Shown: positions 35,701 to 43,454, counted from the first letter of the stretch. The stretch: 64,000 nt of DNA from Rhizobium gallicum bv. gallicum R602sp (GCF_000816845.1 NZ_CP006877.1:3043501-3107500), one strand, 5' to 3'. Notes: generated by a model from the letters alone, not told the origin. Translations and numbers: made by a program.

Positions 35701-37208
35701 ATTGCCGCCAACACTCCGTCGCTGTCCTTCGCTTTGACAGCAAAACGGTGGCGCATTGCCTCACGGTTCGCCACCGCCGAAGCGACAAGCTGGCGCGCCT
35801 CTCTGGTTTCGGCCTGCTCCAGACGCTGCTTATAGTCATCAAGCAGGCCCTCAAGCGCCGTGGCGCTATGGGCGCTTGCCATGAAGATGACCCGATCACC
35901 CTTTGCTTGCGGCTCAGGCGGTGCGACAGGATCCGGATCGCTGATCACGACATGGGCGTTCGTGCCGCCAAAGCCGAATGAGTTTACGCCTGCAAAGCGC
36001 GGGGTTTTGGCAGGCATCAGCTCGATCGGAGAGGTGTTGACGCGAACGTTCAGATCCTCGAAATCGATGTCTTCGTTGGTCCGCTCGATATGAAGTGTTG
36101 CCGGCAGGAAATTGTTTTCAAGAGCAATGACTGCCTTTAGGAGACCGAAGAGGCCGGAGGCTGGTTCGGTATGACCGATATTCGATTTGATGGAGCCGAT
36201 CGGAACTGGCGCCCGGCGGTTCTTGCCGATGACGCTGCCGATGGCCCAGACTTCAGCGGGGTCGCCGACGCGCGTGCCGGTACCATGGCCTTCGATGAAG
36301 GCGATGCGATTCACATCGATATTGGCGCCTTCGTAAACCGACTTGAGGAGGGCAGCCTGCGCCTCCCGCGACGGCAGGGAAATGCCATTGGTACGGCCTG
36401 AAGAATTGACGCCGGTTGCATGAAGACGGGCGTAGCTGCGGTCCCTTTCGCGCAGAGCCTTGTCTGTGCGGCGAAGCACCAGCACGACGCCCCCTTCGGC
36501 GCGCACATAGCCATGACCGTTCGTGTCATAGGCTCGGCACAGGCCTTCGGGTGACAGCATACGCGCTTGCGCAAAGCCGACAAAGGAAAGCGGATGAGCC
36601 AAAAGATTGATCCCGCCCACGATTGCCGTATCGATGTCCCCGCGATCAAGCGCGCGGACGGCCTGGTCGAGCGCCACCAGCGACGACGAACAGGCCGTGT
36701 CGATCGTCATGCTTGGGCCGCGCAGCCCAAAGATATGCGAGATACGGTTCGAAACGATCGAAAGCGTGTTGCCCGTCATGAAATAGGGGCTGCCGGTCGC
36801 CGGATCCTCGACGGCCAGGTTGCCGTTATCGAGGCTAGATGCACCGACATAGACGCCCACCTGCTCGCCACTTAAGGAAGCAGCAGGAAGATTGGCGTCC
36901 TCAAGCGCACGCCAGACAAGGCTCAGCAAAATCCGCTGCTGCGGATCCATCTGCATCGCTTCGCGCTGGGAAAGGCCGAAAACAGCCGGATCGAAATGAT
37001 AGACGTCCGATAGAACGCCGGCGGCGAACGTGTAGGTCTTGCCCTGGATGCCTTGATGCGGGTGCCAGTAGCGGGCGAGCTGCCAGCGCTCAGCCGGGAT
37101 TTCGCTGACGGTGCACTTCCCGTCCTCGAGGATTTGCCGCAGTTCATCCACTGAAGAAGCGCCTGGAGCAACGCTTGCGCGCCCAATAATCTCAATCGTC
37201 ATGTTCAC
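29760..37208 (-). CDS. rkpA: RkpA, multidomain fatty-acid/polyketide synthase
   Basis: 2482 residues with the order KS-AT-DH-(degenerate MT-like)-ER-KR-ACP. KS (1-430): Cys173 in DTACSSSL, His308 in EGHGTGT, His346 in NIGHTEPASG. AT (525-830): Ser618 in GHSVGE. DH (900-1190): His922 in EHVVDSKAIMPG. The region about 1320-1450 looks like a decayed methyltransferase (EVGSISAAFSRKLALAA). ER (about 1700-2030): IHGAAGGVGLAALQIAKL. KR (about 2070-2300): GGIGGFGLATANWL and NYVAANGYLEG. ACP: Ser2409 in DIGLDSLMAM. This is a full reducing set, so it should make a saturated acyl chain. It heads the rkpAGHIJ operon and is preceded by a terminator that separates it from rkpU. Confidence 0.95.
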   Translation of the reverse strand: MNMTIEIIGRASVAPGASSVDELRQILEDGKCTVSEIPAERWQLARYWHPHQGIQGKTYTFAAGVLSDVYHFDPAVFGLSQREAMQMDPQQRILLSLVWRALEDANLPAASLSGEQVGVYVGASSLDNGNLAVEDPATGSPYFMTGNTLSIVSNRISHIFGLRGPSMTIDTACSSSLVALDQAVRALDRGDIDTAIVGGINLLAHPLSFVGFAQARMLSPEGLCRAYDTNGHGYVRAEGGVVLVLRRTDKALRERDRSYARLHATGVNSSGRTNGISLPSREAQAALLKSVYEGANIDVNRIAFIEGHGTGTRVGDPAEVWAIGSVIGKNRRAPVPIGSIKSNIGHTEPASGLFGLLKAVIALENNFLPATLHIERTNEDIDFEDLNVRVNTSPIELMPAKTPRFAGVNSFGFGGTNAHVVISDPDPVAPPEPQAKGDRVIFMASAHSATALEGLLDDYKQRLEQAETREARQLVASAVANREAMRHRFAVKAKDSDGVLAAISAHLAGEPTAGEHGEVPGQGVRVAFVFAGNGSQWPGMGVDAYRENAHFRQCFQSFSALFEYYLGEKLTDLLFSKDLPERLADTKIAQPMLFAVQAALTDCLSAQGLRPDAVLGHSVGEIAAAYAAKVLTAAEAVAIVAKRSQHQDLLAGEGKMAAVVMTADAALAFAHANGFDNICIAAINAPNSVTISGPSEEVQAFRDAARKAQIVAHVLDINYPFHHPIIDRAKDAFFDDLPDLEPDAGTGIFISTVTGRHADGQTLDTAYWWRNVRDPVLFKDACEAAMEMGCNLFIEISPRPILSNYVTDIAKNISHQAAVIPTLARESGTGRDPVAQSFARAVAHGVSPLRSRNAAGRNAFIQLPPLPFEKVELRPHPTSDEIDIFGRDQRVPYTLLGWRTDPNASSWKNHVDANLLPDLAEHVVDSKAIMPGSGFIEIAVTAAQQYYDTDEVELGNLEIVRPLELRQDRIAELSTVLSPETGNIEIRSRERLSNDDWTVHAVARVRKTIDAVADERAAPVAGEVKSVLTAEKTYETAERFGLQYGPHFRLLSKAVAFGHGLIEVDLKTAKKAAHPYLSYNLNPMSVDAAFHGLVALFDQLSGDQAGAPYIPVRFGSVRVRRSERPVVKATIGIERFSQNSIKVRFRMFDDAGTQVAAFDDCRFRRTYLRRHHTLDSVAFHYESVPSAFFAATSDIHALPVIASAPDVALNNATLLLDAAVYRACHEIALALAARDGSITIGSLPGDAAFRSFLSSCLFSLEDAGIASSDDGKWTVATEFTLPPVQEVLRELYGEDAGRIAEAVLINDAHRDALEKIAALKQGKDIASSKSVSEATLEHVLVHSPLSLHRLSVVSGMVDGVLKAKNGGIRRILEVGSISAAFSRKLALAAAEHGALLVIADPRENIRRTLELAFEDSAHVIVADPDKLGDQAAADLVVVAGDQSQQYLSSDEALQAVVRKAAAHGATLVLADRAPSAFNDFVFGLSDVWFAGSQSPEFPIGKLGTARQIEDLAHSLGFADAKVDEAEYPEGRLVSLIAQPKAVNEKPLAAEAVNGPLFVIGEGSSHASDFGGLATISVAADEPKPAYAEAFSKFAGQPVRAVYYAQRASKQDPSKLSQDRLVAFASFAEALAAYMQSGEAAANSRPQLLLIAPGGSPLSGDGTDGPNSGLWAFARVLQNEYEFLDVHMLDAEPGDRRISGIVNSIFASHGANREWMLDEATGEVRELRAVTGPSASSARMTGGYAAATIRQHSAGRLDSVAWEACDVPSVADGEIVVAVEATGLNFRDVMWAMGLLPEEALEDGFAGATIGMEFAGRVVETGMGVSDLRRGDKVMGIGPAAFSTHVRVRQDGVTRLPERMDTVAAATVPVAFLTAYYAMVELGRIQPGETILIHGAAGGVGLAALQIAKLKGATVIATAGTLEKRRFLETLGADHIFDSRSLDFVTDIRRITDGAGVDLVLNSLFSEAMERSLELVKPFGRFLELGKRDYYSDRKIGLRPFRRNISYFGIDADQLLVNVPELTKRIFTEIGELFSAGKLVPIPYRAFGYDEISSAFRLMQNAGHIGKIVVRPPVIGKDKVLPAPGKALHFDSDGIFLVAGGIGGFGLATANWLVSKGARKIALCSRKGVADDETRKAITEWTKKGVTASVHACDITEEKAVAALLDELRTKAPLKGIVHAAMVLDDALLSNLTAERNRPVVNVKVKGADILHRLTADDDLDLFLLFSSATTMLGNPGQANYVAANGYLEGLARQRRAAGLAGLAVGFGAIADKGYLARNAEVNEVLSKRIGKSALKAGDALEQVERYMLADQGRIEGATVMIAEVDWSAARLLPIAGKSLFETIMRQAGSNQATNDNETIDLEAMIAGKSADEAQALLHKLVAVEIAAILRITEDGITPEKVLKDIGLDSLMAMELGMSFQQKTGFDIPLSGISDGTTIGDVVARLRERVASRSGGNEGAGEAEQVVSQLIQSHSGTVQKAAM

Positions 37209-37360
37209 CCGGTGTCGTTATGGCAGTAGTCGGCAGAGGGCGGATATCAATGCCAGCTAAAGTTCACATCATAAAAGATACGGCTTGTCACCCGAAAAAA
37301 TCGCATCTGTGGTTGTATTCCCATAACTTTCAATAACAACCGTAACCGATTGTAAACAAA

Positions 37361-37397
37361 GGAAGGAGCGCCATCATTTCCTGATGGAGCCCCTTCC
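37361..37397 (-). terminator. Rho-independent terminator between rkpU and rkpA
   Basis: On the minus strand GGAAGG-GGC-TCCATCA pairs with TGATGG-CGC-TCCTTCC around a GGAAA loop (about 15 bp with one or two mismatches), followed by TTTGTTT. It lies 30 bases after the rkpU stop. It would end the rkpU transcript and means rkpA needs its own promoter in the remaining 150 bases. Confidence 0.75.
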
Positions 37398-37426
37398 AAA
37401 AGAATAGCTACAATCAGCAACTAGAT

Positions 37427-38605
37427 CTAATTGTTCATGTTGTTGTAAATTCCAGCGCTCTGCGCGGCAATGCCGACCGGTTGCCCGACAATTCCGAGGA
37501 ACATACGAATGTCGACGGCAGGATGGCGCGAGATGTAGATAACATCGCGATTCTTGACCGGGAACGTCTGTCCGACAATCAAGCTATCCGGATGACTCAT
37601 GTCGAAACGATAGACAATCGGATAGCGGCCAACGCTGTCCGGCGCCAATCCCTTGTTCAGGAGCTCATGGAACCGCTTGGTGCCAAGCAGGCTCATGACG
37701 ACATCAGGCTCTTCGTAGCGGAACAGGAAGTAGCCTTTTGCGTCAGTCGCCAGATCGTTGCCGCCTCGACCAAGTGCGACCGCCTCAAGCAGATTGAGAT
37801 CGTTCGCACCGAAATTGATACGTGCGTTCAGATTGGCGGAGCCAAGGATTGTAAACGTCCGCGGGTCCTTCGACACGAAAATCCGGTCGCCGGGCTGGAC
37901 GTAAATGTCTTCCGAGGGATTTTCGATGATCGACTTCAGAAGCGCCGTTCCGGTTTTCTTGCCGCGGACGAGCGTGACATAGGCCTCGTACGGCTGTGCC
38001 TGCGACCCCCCTGCCTTGGCAAGCACCTCGGTGATCTTTTCGCTGACGAGGCTCAGCGGCACCTGGGACGGCTTGCCGACCTCACCAGAAACCGTGACAT
38101 TTCGGGATGCGGTGCTCACGCTCGTCACAATGACGTCCGGCTCGACGGCCTTGTTCGCCAGTGACGCAAGAATTGCCTTACGGGCTTCTTCAAGAGTCTT
38201 TCCCTCAAACTGGACCGATCCTGCATAGGGAATTGCGGCCATACCATCCGGCTGCACTACAATATCGAGGTTCGTCTGCTTCGATTCCGTCGTCGAGAAG
38301 AGCCCGTCGCTGCCGGCTTCGAAGATTGTTACCTTCAGGTGATCCCCGACGCCGATCACCACGCGACCCACGCCACCGCCAATACCGAAACGGCGATTGA
38401 GAGCTGTCGCCACATAATTAGAGACGAGAGTGGCAGAACGGCTGTCCACGTCGACGATGTCAAATACGGCAGCATTCCGGCGGCCGACTTCTGCAGCGGA
38501 TCGCCCAGCATCCTTGTTAATTGTATCGGCAAGTGGCCCCTGCGCAGGCAACCCCTGGCACCCCGCCAAGGCAAGGCAGATCAACACAATACTCGATCGA
38601 ACCAA
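37427..38605 (-). CDS. rkpU: RkpU-like outer-membrane polysaccharide export lipoprotein (Wza/KpsD type)
   Basis: The mature region has the polysaccharide export (OPX) pattern: IGVGDHLKVTIFEAG, GSVQFEGKTLEEARKAI, NVTVSGEVGKPSQVPL, ENPSEDIYVQPGDRIFVS, then FTILGSANLNARINFGAND, i.e. the export domain followed by SLBB-like beta-grasp domains. I place the start at TTG 38605: GAGGGA lies 6 bases upstream, and the first 16 residues then form a compact lipoprotein signal ending in LAGC. The longest frame adds 38 residues (to 38719) before that signal and lacks such a site. It would form the outer-membrane exit for the capsule. Position upstream of rkpA supports the symbol. Confidence 0.85.
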   Translation of the reverse strand: MVRSSIVLICLALAGCQGLPAQGPLADTINKDAGRSAAEVGRRNAAVFDIVDVDSRSATLVSNYVATALNRRFGIGGGVGRVVIGVGDHLKVTIFEAGSDGLFSTTESKQTNLDIVVQPDGMAAIPYAGSVQFEGKTLEEARKAILASLANKAVEPDVIVTSVSTASRNVTVSGEVGKPSQVPLSLVSEKITEVLAKAGGSQAQPYEAYVTLVRGKKTGTALLKSIIENPSEDIYVQPGDRIFVSKDPRTFTILGSANLNARINFGANDLNLLEAVALGRGGNDLATDAKGYFLFRYEEPDVVMSLLGTKRFHELLNKGLAPDSVGRYPIVYRFDMSHPDSLIVGQTFPVKNRDVIYISRHPAVDIRMFLGIVGQPVGIAAQSAGIYNNMNN

Positions 38606-38934
38606 TTGATTTCCCTCGATATCGGCGATGACATTCTTCCTGCCTGTCACAACCGACCTATTTGCAAAAGATTCTAATTGGCACCTGCAAAGCACACTGA
38701 ACGTCTCACAACAAGCCAATTGGCGGACCGATCCCTAAAAAAATCACAGCTGCGTTATCAATGCCATAGTGCAGTAAGGGCTCTACAATGGTCCCGCAAG
38801 CGCCCCAGCAAACTATCTACAATTTGAGTTAAAGGCGCTTAAACAGCGGCGACACGTTTGTCAGATTTATCGATCCGCGATACCGACATCGACACCACGC
38901 GACTTCTGCACGCTGGAACTCTACGTGTTCGGCG

Positions 38935-41190
38935 TTACGAGTTTGGCGGGCTCAGAACTCCCGCGAAGTCCCTCTTGGGAGGGAATATCATCTTCCCGAT
39001 TGCGCGGTAAGTCGGATTCTTAAGGCTCAGAAAGTATCCAACTGGATCTTTGTCATATTTTTTTATGTCTTTGGAGTTGCCCAGCAATTGAATGAAAGGA
39101 CGAACAACTGGTACCAATCGCCGACGCAAGGGGCTGATTTCGCTTTTCCTGCCGCGGGCCATGGCGTCCATTATTGCCGCGCGGCCACCGTATGAATAAA
39201 ATAGTGGGGCATCGAGTGAAACACCTCCAGGCTGCTCCCCAAAATGGATCGGTTCATTAGTTAGCCCACGAATTTCCGAGAAGACTGTCCTTCGAGATAG
39301 TCTGCGTAAAGATCCGTCCGCCTTTGTCTTTTCGATATATTCCGTCGCTCCGAACGAATAGAAGTCATTGACGAGGTACTTGACGAAACGCAAACGTGTC
39401 TCGGCGTCACTGCTCAGTTCCTGTTGCGCGAGTTGGATCAAGTGGCCGCACGACGTTGCTGTATGTGTGAAACCCTCATGGTCATAGAATGCTCTGCCGC
39501 AGCAGATTACTGGCTTACCCAGAGTAGCGGCGATCAATCCTGTGCCGGAATTGATGACAACGACCTTATCTGAAAGATCAATGAGATCGCGTATATGAGC
39601 GTCATCTGGCGCAAAGATGATGTTTTCGATCTCGGGCCGTTCGGTTTCAAGAGGATGCTTCTTCGCGACGACGACATACCTGCGTGAATCAACGGCACTT
39701 GCCATCGCTGCAACCCAAGAATTGAAACCTGCGGCGCTTTCGCATTGGCCAGAGAAGTAGATGGTGGCCGTATCCGAGGGCCGCTGCAGAGCGACAAAGA
39801 TCACCTTCCTGTCGCCCAGTTGAAGGGATTGGCGCAAGTGATCAGCTCCCACGGACGCACCGTTTTTCTCGAGCGTTTCCTCGTTGAGGCGCAAACGGTC
39901 GATCCATTCAAGAGTGCGTTCACGGTCATCGTCACTTAATGGTGTGTCCCAGTACTGACGCGAGTAGGATTCGCTTTCGCCTAGAAAGCCTCTGGTGTCG
40001 AAAAACCAACTATTGTTGTAAGCGCCGCGATCATAGGCGATATATCGGATGCTGGCGTCCTTTAAGGCGCGATAAAGCGATAGGCGATGTTCATTTCCGT
40101 AGGGATTAAGAAAGAATACGCGGGTGAATCCTTCGTGGCTGACGAAGTCGACCAAAGCGTCCGCATTCGCAAAATTCTCTTCTGGGATGCAGCTATAGCG
40201 GCCGAAGGCTGGAAATGCGTGTCTGAGCGATAACGCGGGAGATGTGCGCGGTTTCACGAGGACCAGAGTGTATTCGTTGGATGTCAGATCCTCGAGGGGT
40301 TGGATTACCGTCGCGCCTCTGTCGTAGTCATGCATGGCCTTTGAAACGCGCATCTGGTTGTTTGTTCCAACATACCCTACATCCTTCCGTCTCGGATGCC
40401 ATAAATGGGAAATAACGGTTCCTCGCTGGAACACGTCGATGCCATACAGTGCGTAATAGGCTCTGAACCCTTCGTAGTTCAGGATCGAGTTGTTTTTGGT
40501 GTTCTTGTAGTACTCGCGCGTTCGAGGACCGCGGTTGAAATATGAAGTCAGCCTGTGCATCAGTTCGAAGTCTTCAGCGCCGTGTCCGGTGAAGCTTCGA
40601 TCGTGTCCGCCGACCGCCAGCAAATGGAGGCGGTTCGCTACGATCGCTGAAATTGCAAAGGTGTGGTGCTCATAGACTGCCTTGTCGTTGCGCATGATAC
40701 CATCGTGTACTTGCATATCGGCAAACTCGCCGTCTCCCGACTCATGCAGTGAAAGGTATCGCTGCGTGAAGTCTTCAGTCAGGTATGCGCCTGGCAGCGC
40801 GAAGAATGCGTATGCGTTGTCGAACATCCCGCGCAACCTGGCCTCGGCGATAACGCGGTTGTATCCCTGGGGTGATAGGAGGAAATCAATATCGTGGTAG
40901 ATCACAAGTGGCGTCGTCGCATGCTGCGTGCCTATGTCGCGCGCATGTCCGATGCTGAACGGCTCCCGTCCGGTTTCCACTCGGATGAGTCTCGCATTCG
41001 TCCGGGCGGCCACATCGGCAAGTTCGGCCTTTCGCTCGTCAGGCGTGCCGTAGTCTACGATCAGGACTTCGTAAGACTCCGGCAAAGTTGCAATGATTCG
41101 AAGAATGCGCTCAGGCTCATCGTAGAGCTTATCCTTGGATAATCGGACAGGAATTATTGCCGTAATAAGGCGGTGTTGAAAAATACTCAT
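38935..41190 (-). CDS. Bifunctional protein: GT2-type glycosyltransferase fused to a KpsS/KpsC-like domain
   Basis: 751 residues. The N-terminal GT-A domain (about 1-330) has LITAIIPVRLS, YEVLIVDYGTPDE, TPLVIYHDIDFLLSPQGYN with the DxD acidic motif, and GGHDRSFTGHGAEDFELM, the acceptor/base region of chondroitin-synthase-like GT2 enzymes. The C-terminal half (about 430-640) has KVIFVALQRPSDTA, VVVAKKHPLETE and KVVVINSGTGLIAATLGKPV, which match the Kdo-transferase-like KpsC/KpsS group. One chain could thus add two different residues. It is divergent from the FkbM gene across 62 bases. Composition is AT-richer than rkpA, suggesting strain-specific capsule DNA. Confidence 0.75.
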   Translation of the reverse strand: MSIFQHRLITAIIPVRLSKDKLYDEPERILRIIATLPESYEVLIVDYGTPDERKAELADVAARTNARLIRVETGREPFSIGHARDIGTQHATTPLVIYHDIDFLLSPQGYNRVIAEARLRGMFDNAYAFFALPGAYLTEDFTQRYLSLHESGDGEFADMQVHDGIMRNDKAVYEHHTFAISAIVANRLHLLAVGGHDRSFTGHGAEDFELMHRLTSYFNRGPRTREYYKNTKNNSILNYEGFRAYYALYGIDVFQRGTVISHLWHPRRKDVGYVGTNNQMRVSKAMHDYDRGATVIQPLEDLTSNEYTLVLVKPRTSPALSLRHAFPAFGRYSCIPEENFANADALVDFVSHEGFTRVFFLNPYGNEHRLSLYRALKDASIRYIAYDRGAYNNSWFFDTRGFLGESESYSRQYWDTPLSDDDRERTLEWIDRLRLNEETLEKNGASVGADHLRQSLQLGDRKVIFVALQRPSDTATIYFSGQCESAAGFNSWVAAMASAVDSRRYVVVAKKHPLETERPEIENIIFAPDDAHIRDLIDLSDKVVVINSGTGLIAATLGKPVICCGRAFYDHEGFTHTATSCGHLIQLAQQELSSDAETRLRFVKYLVNDFYSFGATEYIEKTKADGSLRRLSRRTVFSEIRGLTNEPIHFGEQPGGVSLDAPLFYSYGGRAAIMDAMARGRKSEISPLRRRLVPVVRPFIQLLGNSKDIKKYDKDPVGYFLSLKNPTYRAIGKMIFPPKRDFAGVLSPPNS

Positions 41191-41252
41191 CTGAGCTTCC
41201 CCGGACGCAATCAGGTCGATATGATCTCCTGAGTTACCAAAGGGGGATTGTA

Positions 41253-41957
41253 ATGGGAAGTGCAGAAGTTGTGTCGAGGCCGGAATATGTTGAGCATTTG
41301 GGTATAAAAATATCTGTGCCCGAAGCGACGGTTTCCGACACTGTTTTGAAATTCATGAAAGAAGGCCGATATGAATCTCGCGAGGGTAAAATCCTCAACC
41401 AGATCATTGAGGACGGAGAGCGCATTCTGGAATTGGGTGGCGGGATTGGCTTCATCTCAGCTATCGCTGGGAAGAATCCGAAGACGGCTGCCGTGCGCAC
41501 GTATGAGGCGAATCCAAACCTTGCAAGTGTCATCGCGACCACCCACCAACTGAACTCAGTCAAGAATGTCGACGTGAAAACTGGCGTCTTGGTCCGTGAG
41601 GCTCGGCAATCAATCATCCCGTTTTATCTTCGAAAAGATTTCTGGGGGTCGTCCCTTGCCAAAAGGGAAGGCGAGACGAATGCCAAAGAGGTCATGGTCC
41701 CGGTCTACGAACTTTCGTGGGTTCTAGGAGAGTTCCGCCCGACTATGATCGTATGCGATATCGAAGGCGGTGAGGCTGACCTGTTCGACGGCCGGTCCCT
41801 GCCTGGGGTTAAGAAGGTCCTGATCGAGTTGCATCAGCCAATGATTGGACCGAAGGGTATGAAAGCTATCTTCGACGGATTCTCACAATCGGGTTTCTAC
41901 TATGATCAGGACTTTTCCGCAGGTGGCGTCGTTCTGTTCAGGCGGCTTGAGCCCTAA
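41253..41957 (+). CDS. FkbM family methyltransferase
   Basis: A 234-residue SAM-dependent methyltransferase. Motif I is ERILELGGGIGFISAIAG, followed by VRTYEANPNLASVIATTH (acidic end of strand 2) and TMIVCDIEGGEADLFDG, the D-E-G-E block that marks FkbM proteins. LIELHQPMIGPKG follows as the conserved ELH. FkbM enzymes make O-methyl groups on sugars or related hydroxyls. AGGGGG precedes the ATG. Located between the bifunctional glycosyltransferase and an acyltransferase, it probably methylates a capsule sugar. Confidence 0.85.
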   Translation: MGSAEVVSRPEYVEHLGIKISVPEATVSDTVLKFMKEGRYESREGKILNQIIEDGERILELGGGIGFISAIAGKNPKTAAVRTYEANPNLASVIATTHQLNSVKNVDVKTGVLVREARQSIIPFYLRKDFWGSSLAKREGETNAKEVMVPVYELSWVLGEFRPTMIVCDIEGGEADLFDGRSLPGVKKVLIELHQPMIGPKGMKAIFDGFSQSGFYYDQDFSAGGVVLFRRLEP

Positions 41958-42090
41958 ACGCCAGTGGTTGTACGAGCAAGTTCAACGGCGCCCCTGAATC
42001 TCAAGCCGTTCCCAATCGTCGTAGGTTGGGTGCGGTGGTGGGTATCGATTTTGAAGCACCGAAGGCAGGCGGGATGCCGTTTTGCCATCT

Positions 42091-42777
42091 TTAGGATTGT
42101 AGAAAGTAGTACTGCTCGGTGCGGTGACGTGGACTGTGTTCCCACGTCACACCAGTTTTGACGACCCTTGCCGGGTTCCCCACCGCGACGCAATTGCTTG
42201 GAATTGGTTTGGTGACGACGCTCCTCGCGCCAACAACCGTCGCGTTTCCGACTTCTGCGCCCTTAAGTAGAAGAACGTCATCAGCAATCCACACATGGCT
42301 TCCTATCGCGATCGATTGTGACGGATTTAATCGCTGCCGCGAAACGGCATCATAGATTGGATGCCCGTCTGTCGTTCGGATGCTGATGTTGGAGCCGAGG
42401 AGGCAATCATCACCAATCTCGATGGAGGTGCTTTCAACCGCCCTCATGCTGACATTCGATGTTACGTTCAAAGAATTGCCGATACTAATGAAGCTTTCGT
42501 ATCCGATGATAATTGAGCCGCTAATACGGCAGTTGTTACCGATCGTAAGTCGGGAATTTCGCCCCAGAATAATATCGCATTTCGCAAGGGTAACACCTTC
42601 TCCAATGTGCACGGACGAACCAAACTCATTAAAGACTATTTTGCCGCCTCTCAGGACCGACGTGGAAGCTGCATCAACAATGTTGTTGTTCTCGTCTGCA
42701 TAAGCGGCGAGTTCAACAAGTTCGACTGGCATAACAGATTCTCCGTACGGCGCATTATGCGAGCAATGCAGAGGCAA
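42091..42777 (-). CDS. Hexapeptide-repeat (left-handed beta-helix) acyltransferase
   Basis: 228 residues. Repeated hexapeptides (I/V/L-G-x4) run from about residue 40 to 190, e.g. SVHIGEGVTLAKCDIILGRN, SISIGNSLNVTSNVSM, SIEIGDDCLLGSNISI and HVWIADDVLLLKGAEVGNATVVGA, ending with CVAVGNPARVVKTG, the usual terminal turn of LbH acetyltransferases. The catalytic His of such enzymes may be in TDGHPIYD. Probably an O-acetyltransferase (acetyl-CoA donor) that decorates the polysaccharide. It converges on the FkbM gene and lies 60 bases left of the IS66 element, which inserted upstream of its start and may have replaced its promoter. Confidence 0.85.
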   Translation of the reverse strand: MPLHCSHNAPYGESVMPVELVELAAYADENNNIVDAASTSVLRGGKIVFNEFGSSVHIGEGVTLAKCDIILGRNSRLTIGNNCRISGSIIIGYESFISIGNSLNVTSNVSMRAVESTSIEIGDDCLLGSNISIRTTDGHPIYDAVSRQRLNPSQSIAIGSHVWIADDVLLLKGAEVGNATVVGARSVVTKPIPSNCVAVGNPARVVKTGVTWEHSPRHRTEQYYFLQS

Positions 42778-42836
42778 TGAACGGCTGTCAAGACTTTGAT
42801 AATAGGATCTTGAAAGCGCTCGGCGGACGCAGTTTC

Positions 42837-42858
42837 GTACGCATCCGAGGAGGGCCGC
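42837..42858 (+). repeat. Left terminal inverted repeat of the IS66 element
   Basis: 22 bases starting GTACGCATCCGAG. It pairs with 46260-46281 with three mismatches (positions 4, 5 and 14) and is preceded by the target duplication GCAGTTTC. Confidence 0.9.
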
Positions 42859-42869
42859 CTTGCTGAGAA

Positions 42870-43454
42870 GTGAGGCGAACTGGATGTTCTGTCTATATGG
42901 ACGTCAATATAGACAGTGTGAGAACCGTGGATTTAACGATAGAGAAGCGGCCGCAAGTTAGCCGTATGGAGATTGTCGATAGCGGGCGGCGTCGCCGTTT
43001 CAGCAACGAGGCCAAACTTGCGATCGTGGCGGAGAGTTATTCTGCCCCGCGTCTGGTCACGGCAACAGCACGTCGCCATGGGATCACACGCTTTCAGTTG
43101 AACGACTGGCGTAAAGCAGCTCGCGAGGGACGGCTCGGCAATGGCCGGGGGAGTGAAGGGTTTATTCCTGCAGTGTTGGTCCCGGAGCCAGGCATGCCGG
43201 TCGTTGCGCCGACCAATTCTTCGACGGCACAAAGTGGGCTTATGGAGGTTGTCAGCGCCAATGGTCGCCGTGTGATCGTGGGACGCGATGTCGACGTTGA
43301 AGCGCTGCTTCGGATCCTGCGGGACTGGAGGCGCTGCGGTGAATCCGTTTCCGATGGGAACAGGGGTCAAGGTCTGGCTTTCGACGGGGTATACGGACAT
43401 GCGCTGTGGCTTTCCCTCTCTGGCGCTTCGGGTGCAGGAGGTTCTGAAGCATGA
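42870..43454 (+). CDS. tnpA: IS66 TnpA (OrfA), C-terminus altered by a frameshift
   Basis: The helix-turn-helix part is clear: GRRRRFSNEAKLAIVAESY then ARRHGITRFQLNDWRKA. TnpA should end in RILRDLEALR and stop in a GTGA overlap with tnpB. Here the bases after CGGGAC read TGG AGG CGC instead of T-TG GAG GCG, so one base appears to be missing near 43324. The frame then runs 37 residues too far inside tnpB. The start is uncertain: GTG 42870, ATG 42897 (inside the palindrome) or ATG 42966. TnpA is an accessory protein needed for IS66 transposition. Confidence 0.7.
   Translation: MRRTGCSVYMDVNIDSVRTVDLTIEKRPQVSRMEIVDSGRRRRFSNEAKLAIVAESYSAPRLVTATARRHGITRFQLNDWRKAAREGRLGNGRGSEGFIPAVLVPEPGMPVVAPTNSSTAQSGLMEVVSANGRRVIVGRDVDVEALLRILRDWRRCGESVSDGNRGQGLAFDGVYGHALWLSLSGASGAGGSEA
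42889..42916. promoter_or_regulatory. Perfect 10-bp palindrome in the IS66 leader
   Basis: CTGTCTATAT and ATATAGACAG are exact inverted repeats separated by 8 bases. It lies about 50 bases inside the left end, at or just before the tnpA start. It could be an operator or a hairpin limiting read-through translation of tnpA. No regulator is known from the window. Confidence 0.45.
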
